Source of the DNA: Nonomuraea soli
Lineage (GTDB): Bacteria > Actinomycetota > Actinomycetes > Streptosporangiales > Streptosporangiaceae
Direction: 5' to 3'
Length of the DNA: 64,000 nt
Assembly (NCBI RefSeq): GCF_013761175.1
Contig: NZ_JACDUR010000010.1
Coordinates: 290,809-354,808, forward strand
Position numbers and translations under genes: made by a program. Of this stretch, positions 60,020 to 64,000 are shown in pieces. The first letter of the stretch is position 1, and every line of letters starts with the position of its first letter. The notes beneath the pieces are model-generated. The model was not told the origin of the DNA. It worked only from the letters and a program-made list of their open reading frames with translations, and made no database searches.

Positions 60020-60895
60020 GTGGCTATCTGGCTCACCGAAAACAGCAAGATCATCGTCCAGGGCATGACCGGCGGCGAGGGCACCAAGCACGCCAAGCGC
60101 ATGCTCGCCTCGGGCGCCAAGGTCGTGGGCGGCGTCAACGCCCGCAAGGCCGGCACCACCCACCTCGACCTGCCCGTCTTCGGCTCGGTCGCCGAGGCCA
60201 TGGCGGCCACCGGCGCCGACGTCTCCGTCGTCTTCGTGCCCCCGGCGTTCACCAAGGACGCCGTCAAGGAGGCCGTCGACGCCGAGATCCCGCTCTGCGT
60301 GGTCATCACCGAGGGCGTGCCGATCCACGACACCACCGAGTTCTGGGCCTACGCGGTCGAGAAGGGCAACAAGACCCGCATCATCGGGCCGAACTGCCCC
60401 GGCATCGCCTCGCCCGGCGCCTCCAACGCCGGCATCATCCCCGCCGACATCACCACCGCCGGCCGCATCGGCCTGGTGTCGAAGTCCGGCACGCTGACGT
60501 ACCAGCTGATGTACGAGCTGCGCGACTTCGGCTTCTCCACCGCCGTCGGCATCGGTGGCGACCCCGTCATCGGCACCACCCACATCGACGCCCTCCAGGC
60601 GTTCCAGGACGACCCGGGCACCGACGCCATCGTCATGATCGGCGAGATCGGCGGCGACGCCGAGGAGCGCGCGGCCGCCTACATCGAGCAGCACGTCACC
60701 AAGCCGGTCGTGGCCTACGTGGCGGGCTTCACCGCGCCCGAGGGCAAGACCATGGGCCACGCGGGCGCCATCGTGTCCGGCTCGGCCGGCACGGCGCAGG
60801 CGAAGAAGGAAGCGCTGGAGAAGGTCGGCGTCCGCGTCGGCAAGACTCCGTCCGAGACCGCGCGTCTCATGCGGGAGATCATGCAGGCCCGCTGA
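60020..60895 (+). CDS. sucD: Succinate-CoA ligase subunit alpha
   Basis: A 291-residue subunit. The CoA-binding Rossmann domain has VQGMTGGEGTKHAKRML and GIASPGASNAGIIPA; the ligase domain has SKSGTLTYQL, GIGGDPVIGTTH and the phosphorylated His in MGHAGAIVSGSAGTAQAK. GTG 60020 is the start. It is the last gene of the sucCD operon; a strong hairpin follows at 60954. Confidence 0.97.
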   Translation: MAIWLTENSKIIVQGMTGGEGTKHAKRMLASGAKVVGGVNARKAGTTHLDLPVFGSVAEAMAATGADVSVVFVPPAFTKDAVKEAVDAEIPLCVVITEGVPIHDTTEFWAYAVEKGNKTRIIGPNCPGIASPGASNAGIIPADITTAGRIGLVSKSGTLTYQLMYELRDFGFSTAVGIGGDPVIGTTHIDALQAFQDDPGTDAIVMIGEIGGDAEERAAAYIEQHVTKPVVAYVAGFTAPEGKTMGHAGAIVSGSAGTAQAKKEALEKVGVRVGKTPSETARLMREIMQAR

Positions 60896-61245
60896 TCGCC
60901 GCTCTTCCCGGTTCCTGGGCGGCGAGCCATTGTTCGTCGTCGAGACCGCTGCCGGAAAGCCCCGTGCGATCGCCGCACGGGGCTTTCCGCTTCTTCTGGG
61001 CCGTCCGGCGCGTCTTCCACCCCGTACGGCACGCATGGGTCACCCCCACCCGCCGGCCGTGGCCGGCGTCTGTCCAGGGAGACGCTCCGCCGGTGTGCGT
61101 GGCCGGGCGCCGTGACGCGACGGCGTCCGGGTCGCGCGCGGTCCTGTACAACTGGGGGTGCTCGGCGTAGGGGAAGCTGTAGCCATACCCGCCGTTCTCG
61201 TGGAAGAGCCAGGCATCCCCCTGTCCCGGCAGTCAGGAGCGCAAG
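60896..61245. other. Intergenic region after sucD
   Basis: 350 bases without a convincing gene. It contains the sucCD terminator at 60954-60988; the rest is GC-rich with no clear promoter. The right end probably carried the promoter of the now-damaged NUDIX gene. Confidence 0.6.
60954..60988. terminator. sucCD terminator hairpin
   Basis: GGAAAGCCCCGTGC (60954-60967) pairs perfectly with GCACGGGGCTTTCC (60975-60988) around a 7-base loop, giving a 14-base-pair stem 59 bases after the sucD stop; a T-rich CTTCTTCT follows. Confidence 0.85.
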
Positions 61246-61494
61246 GTGAACGGCCCCATCGACAAGATCGCCTGGATCCACCTGGAACATGGCAAGATCC
61301 TCAGCACGCGATCACGAGGCAGGAACGCCTACTACATCCCCGGCGGCAAACGCGATCCCGGCGAGTCCGACCTCGACACTCTCGTCCGCGAGATCGAGGA
61401 GATCGCCTGGCTGAGCTATGCCGACCGTGACCGTGTCTCCCCGGTCGACCAGATCATCTTCGATCACCTGCACCAGACCGGACAGCTTCACTGA
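61246..61494 (+). pseudogene. NUDIX hydrolase remnant with internal deletion
   Basis: An 82-residue open frame. The first ~50 residues are the NUDIX N-terminus (KIAWIHLEHGKILSTRSRGRN) and the start of the Nudix box, PGGKRDPGESDLDTLVREIEE. The last ~35 (IAWLSYADRDRVSPVDQII) match the far C-terminus of the same family, where 'EIEEIAW' normally follows about 45 residues later. The joined segment lacks the middle of the fold and the R-E-x-x-E-E-x-G end of the box, so an in-frame deletion between two short GAGATCGAGGAG-like sequences is likely. No hydrolase activity is expected. Confidence 0.7.
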
Positions 61495-61522
61495 CGCGGC
61501 AGCTCCTTGCTCCTCGAAGCCG

Positions 61523-62191
61523 TCACCCCGACAGCGCAGCCTTGGTCTGCCGCGTGATGTCGTCCACCAGCACCTCCTCCTCGCCCTTCTCCACCGCGTC
61601 CAGCACCAGTTCCGCCACGTCCGCGGGTGACGTCTTGGGCAGTTCCACCCCGGCCGCCATGTCGGTGTCGATGAACGCCGCGTGCACCCCCACCACGCGT
61701 GTCCCCTGTCCGGCCAGCTCCTGCCGTACGCCGTTGGTCATCGCCCAGGCGGCGGCCTTGGAGGCCGAGTACGTGCCGAGGCCGGGCAGGGTGATCCACG
61801 ACAGCACGGAGAGCACGTTCACGATGGTGCCGCCGCCGTTGCGGGCCAGGGTGGGGGCGAAGGCGCGGCACATGGCGAGGGTGCCGAAGTAGTTGGTCTC
61901 CATCTCGGCGCGGGCGGCGTCGGGGGAGGCGGGGGCGATGAGCCCGCTGCGCAGGCCGATCCCGGCGTTGTTGATCAGCAGGGTGACGTCGCCGCAGCGT
62001 TCGGCGGCGGCGGCGACGGAGGCGGGGTCGGTGATGTCGAGCCGGACGGGGACGAGTCGCGGGTCGGTCACGGTTTCCGGGTCGCGCGCTCCGGCGTAGA
62101 CGGTGCGGGCGCCGCGCGCGAGCAGCGCGTGGGCGATGGCCTTGCCCAGTCCGCGGTTCGCGCCGGTCACGAGGGCTGTCCAGGCTTCCAT
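61523..62191 (-). CDS. SDR family oxidoreductase
   Basis: A 222-residue short-chain dehydrogenase: cofactor loop TGANRGLG (residues 9-16), an Arg in YAGARDPE after strand 2 that suggests NADP, INNAGIG, a catalytic Ser in VNVLSVLSW, and Tyr-x3-Lys in YSASKAAA. The catalytic set is complete. The substrate is unknown. ATG 62191 faces the DUF6350 gene across a 128-base divergent region; its 3' end is 28 bases from the NUDIX remnant. Confidence 0.88.
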   Translation of the reverse strand: MEAWTALVTGANRGLGKAIAHALLARGARTVYAGARDPETVTDPRLVPVRLDITDPASVAAAAERCGDVTLLINNAGIGLRSGLIAPASPDAARAEMETNYFGTLAMCRAFAPTLARNGGGTIVNVLSVLSWITLPGLGTYSASKAAAWAMTNGVRQELAGQGTRVVGVHAAFIDTDMAAGVELPKTSPADVAELVLDAVEKGEEEVLVDDITRQTKAALSG

Positions 62192-62319
62192 AGGCTCTCC
62201 AAGGGTGAGTCAGTTGGAAAATCAAACCCAGTATGCCTCAGTGCAGAGCCTCGGGAGAATAGGACTTAGCGGGGTGTCGGCGAGTGCTCTTGACCCAATC
62301 CTTGAGAACATCGAACACT

Positions 62320-63909
62320 GTGACGGCCCTAATCGATCAGCTGCGGACCGCCCCCCGCTCGGTGCTCGGCAGAATCCCCGGAATCTCGGGCGACGACGAC
62401 GAGAGCCGGCGGCCGCTTCCCGTCTCCGGGATGCTCGCCGCCGCGATGACGCTCGGGGTCGGTCTGGCCGCGCTCACGACCATGACCCTGATCGGCTGGA
62501 TCGCCGCCCCGGGCAGCACCGCCCTGGGCAGCGGCCTGCCGGGGGTGTTCAGGACCGCCGCCCAGATCTGGCTGGCCGCCCACCACGCCGGCTTCGCCAT
62601 CCCCGGCGGCCGGGTGGGCCTGCTCCCGCTGGGCCTGATGATCCTTCCGGCGGTGCTGCTCTACAAGGCCGCCCGGTGGATGGCGAGGGACGCCGATCTG
62701 CGGTTGCGCCTGCCCGCCCAGCTGCCCAAGAACAGCCCCAAGGAGCAGGCGGGAGCCCGGCGCAAGGCCCAGCTGGTCCTGGTGGCGCAGGCGGGCGTCT
62801 CGCTGGCCGCGCCGTACGCCCTGCTGGCCGGGCTGATCGCGCTCGTGGCCAGCAACGACGTCACGCAGCCGTACCTCGGCGAGGTCCTGGCCAGCCACTT
62901 CCTGCTCGCGTTCGCGTGCGGCGCGCTCGCGACCGCCAGGACCATCGGCCCGTTCCGCTCGATGCTGCGGCTGCTGCCCGAGCGGGCCCGCGCCGTCGCC
63001 CTGGGTACGGCCACCGCCACCGCCCTCATGCTGACGGCCGGCCTGCTGCTGGTGCTCAGCGCCCTCCTGGTCAACTTCCGCTCGATCGCCGAGCTCACCT
63101 CGCAGCTGTCGCCCGGTTTCGTCGGCGGCGTCATGCTGCTGCTGATCCAGGTGCTCTACCTGCTGAACGCCGTGGTGTGGGCGATGGCCTACATCGCGGG
63201 CCCCGGCTTCGCCGTCGGCACCGGCACGCTGGTGGCGCCGACCGGCGTGAACCTGGAGCCGATGCCGCTGCTTCCGCTGCTCGGCGCCCTGCCCGACAGC
63301 GGGCCGGCGCCCGCGTGGGCGATGGCGGTCGTGGCGCTGCCGTTCCTCGCCGGAGCCGTGGCGGGCGTGGTCGTGGTGCGGGTCGCCCCGTCGCCGTCGT
63401 ACGAGGCCGCGCCGTTCTGGGGGCTGGTCACCGGCGTGGCGACCGGCCTGACGGCGGGTGTGCTGGCGGCCCTGTCGGGCGGCCCGATGCGCGGCGAGCA
63501 ACTGGCCGCGATGGGCCCGTCGCCGTGGGAGGTGGCGCTGTCGGTCGCGCTGGAGGTCGGCGTGGCGGCAGGACTGTCGGCCGGTCTGGCCAACTGGATG
63601 CTGCTCTACCGCGACGCGCGCAAGGAGCCGGGCAAGGTGGCCAAGGCGGGCGCCGCCATCGCCAGGGCGGCGAGCAAGGTGGGCCTGGCCGAGAGCGACT
63701 CGGCCAAGCCGCTGCCCGGCCACTGGATGGACGCCACCGAGGCCGACACCCAGGCGATCCCCGTCATCAGGGACGACTGGATGGACGAGCACGCCTCGGC
63801 GGCGGCCGAGGTGCAGGCCCAGTCGCGCCGCCGCGACATCGTCGACGAGACCGACGACCGCGGCGGCCACGTGATCTACATGGACCCCTACGCCTGGGAC
63901 AAGGACTAG
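62320..63909 (+). CDS. DUF6350 family integral membrane protein
   Basis: A 529-residue protein with about ten helices (from residue ~35 to ~430) and a charged cytoplasmic tail ending YMDPYAWDKD. In actinomycetes this family lies between sucD and purN/purH and is called DUF6350; some annotations link it to cell division (PerM). The GTG start at 62320 leads into VTALIDQLRTAP; TTG 62302 and GTG 62284 are also in frame, and none has a clear binding site. The tail contains several short acidic and His/Asp patches without recognised motif. Confidence 0.78.
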   Translation: MTALIDQLRTAPRSVLGRIPGISGDDDESRRPLPVSGMLAAAMTLGVGLAALTTMTLIGWIAAPGSTALGSGLPGVFRTAAQIWLAAHHAGFAIPGGRVGLLPLGLMILPAVLLYKAARWMARDADLRLRLPAQLPKNSPKEQAGARRKAQLVLVAQAGVSLAAPYALLAGLIALVASNDVTQPYLGEVLASHFLLAFACGALATARTIGPFRSMLRLLPERARAVALGTATATALMLTAGLLLVLSALLVNFRSIAELTSQLSPGFVGGVMLLLIQVLYLLNAVVWAMAYIAGPGFAVGTGTLVAPTGVNLEPMPLLPLLGALPDSGPAPAWAMAVVALPFLAGAVAGVVVVRVAPSPSYEAAPFWGLVTGVATGLTAGVLAALSGGPMRGEQLAAMGPSPWEVALSVALEVGVAAGLSAGLANWMLLYRDARKEPGKVAKAGAAIARAASKVGLAESDSAKPLPGHWMDATEADTQAIPVIRDDWMDEHASAAAEVQAQSRRRDIVDETDDRGGHVIYMDPYAWDKD

Positions 63910-63930
63910 ACGAGTAAGTCCTAAGTCGGG

Positions 63931-64000
63931 TTAGTGGTCGTAGGCGATCAGCGAGCGGGTGATCGGCTGGCCTGTATGGCGGTTGTGCCAGATCGCGGCT
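63931..64000 (-). mobile_element. 3' end of a transposase gene (IS982-like), cut by the window edge
   Basis: Read on the minus strand, the last 23 codons before the TAA at 63931-63933 give AAIWHNRHTGQPITRSLIAYDH. An 'AAxWHN...G.p.kRSLiAYDH' ending is typical of IS982-family transposases of actinomycetes, as I remember them. The body and both inverted repeats lie outside the window. The gene starts 22 bases after the DUF6350 stop, where purN might be expected. Confidence 0.6.

Overview
The window is very GC-rich. Coding runs mostly with C or G at third positions, GTG and TTG starts are common, and there is a WhiB-family regulator, an actinobacterial PspC-type histidine kinase and a DUF6350 gene. 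This points to an actinomycete, most likely of the Streptosporangiales (Nonomuraea/Streptosporangium-like); the order is inference. I place 59 protein genes or gene fragments and see no tRNA, rRNA or CRISPR array.

Layout. 1-6189: the end of a LacI-type regulator with a palindromic operator before a sugar-type MFS transporter, a DUF885 protein, an SDR oxidoreductase, guaA and a small membrane protein. 6202-8087: a DHA2 drug exporter divergent from an HxlR regulator. 8014-38504: a 30-kb cell-envelope glycopolymer island. It holds (a) a four-gene route to a UDP-2,3-diacetamido-2,3-dideoxy-glucuronic-acid-type sugar (dehydrogenase, Gfo/Idh oxidoreductase, DegT aminotransferase, LbH acetyltransferase); (b) dTDP-L-rhamnose synthesis (rmlA, rmlB, rmlD operon facing rmlC); (c) a Bcs1-like bifunctional CDP-ribitol enzyme; (d) two CDP-glycerol/ribitol polymerase-type proteins, one fused to a GT2 domain; (e) three TarS-like GT2 proteins and two GT4 enzymes; (f) three methyltransferases, a polysaccharide deacetylase and a GT-C-like membrane protein; and (g) a tandemly duplicated two-gene module, CDP-alcohol phosphotransferase plus sulfotransferase. 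Together these suggest a ribitol-phosphate teichoic acid decorated with rhamnose and an acetamido uronic acid, possibly methylated and sulfated.

38597-43061: a molybdenum hydroxylase set (2Fe-2S, large, FAD subunits and a CoxG-like protein) whose large subunit carries the form II motif AYRGAGR, so CO oxidation should not be assumed. 43138-46886: a PspC-domain membrane protein, a divergent PspC-histidine kinase and its LuxR-type response regulator, with a repeated operator-like motif between them. 46932-53747: a glutamate-cysteine ligase-like enzyme, a zinc metallopeptidase, a WhiB protein, a CPBP protease, a FetB-type permease, a PIG-L deacetylase and the PcrA helicase. 53744-58538: three related secreted proteins around galE and an amidohydrolase. 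58830-64000: sucC-sucD with a strong terminator, a NUDIX gene that has lost its centre, an SDR, a DUF6350 membrane protein, and the tail of a transposase at the right edge.

guaA, the PspC/kinase/regulator group, pcrA, sucCD and DUF6350 are usually close neighbours in actinomycetes, as I remember it. The glycopolymer island and the molybdenum hydroxylase genes look like material inserted in that conserved backbone. Gene ends are packed unusually tightly: many operon junctions overlap by 1-11 bases, and several convergent pairs overlap in coding sequence, by up to 115 bases at rmlC/rmlD.
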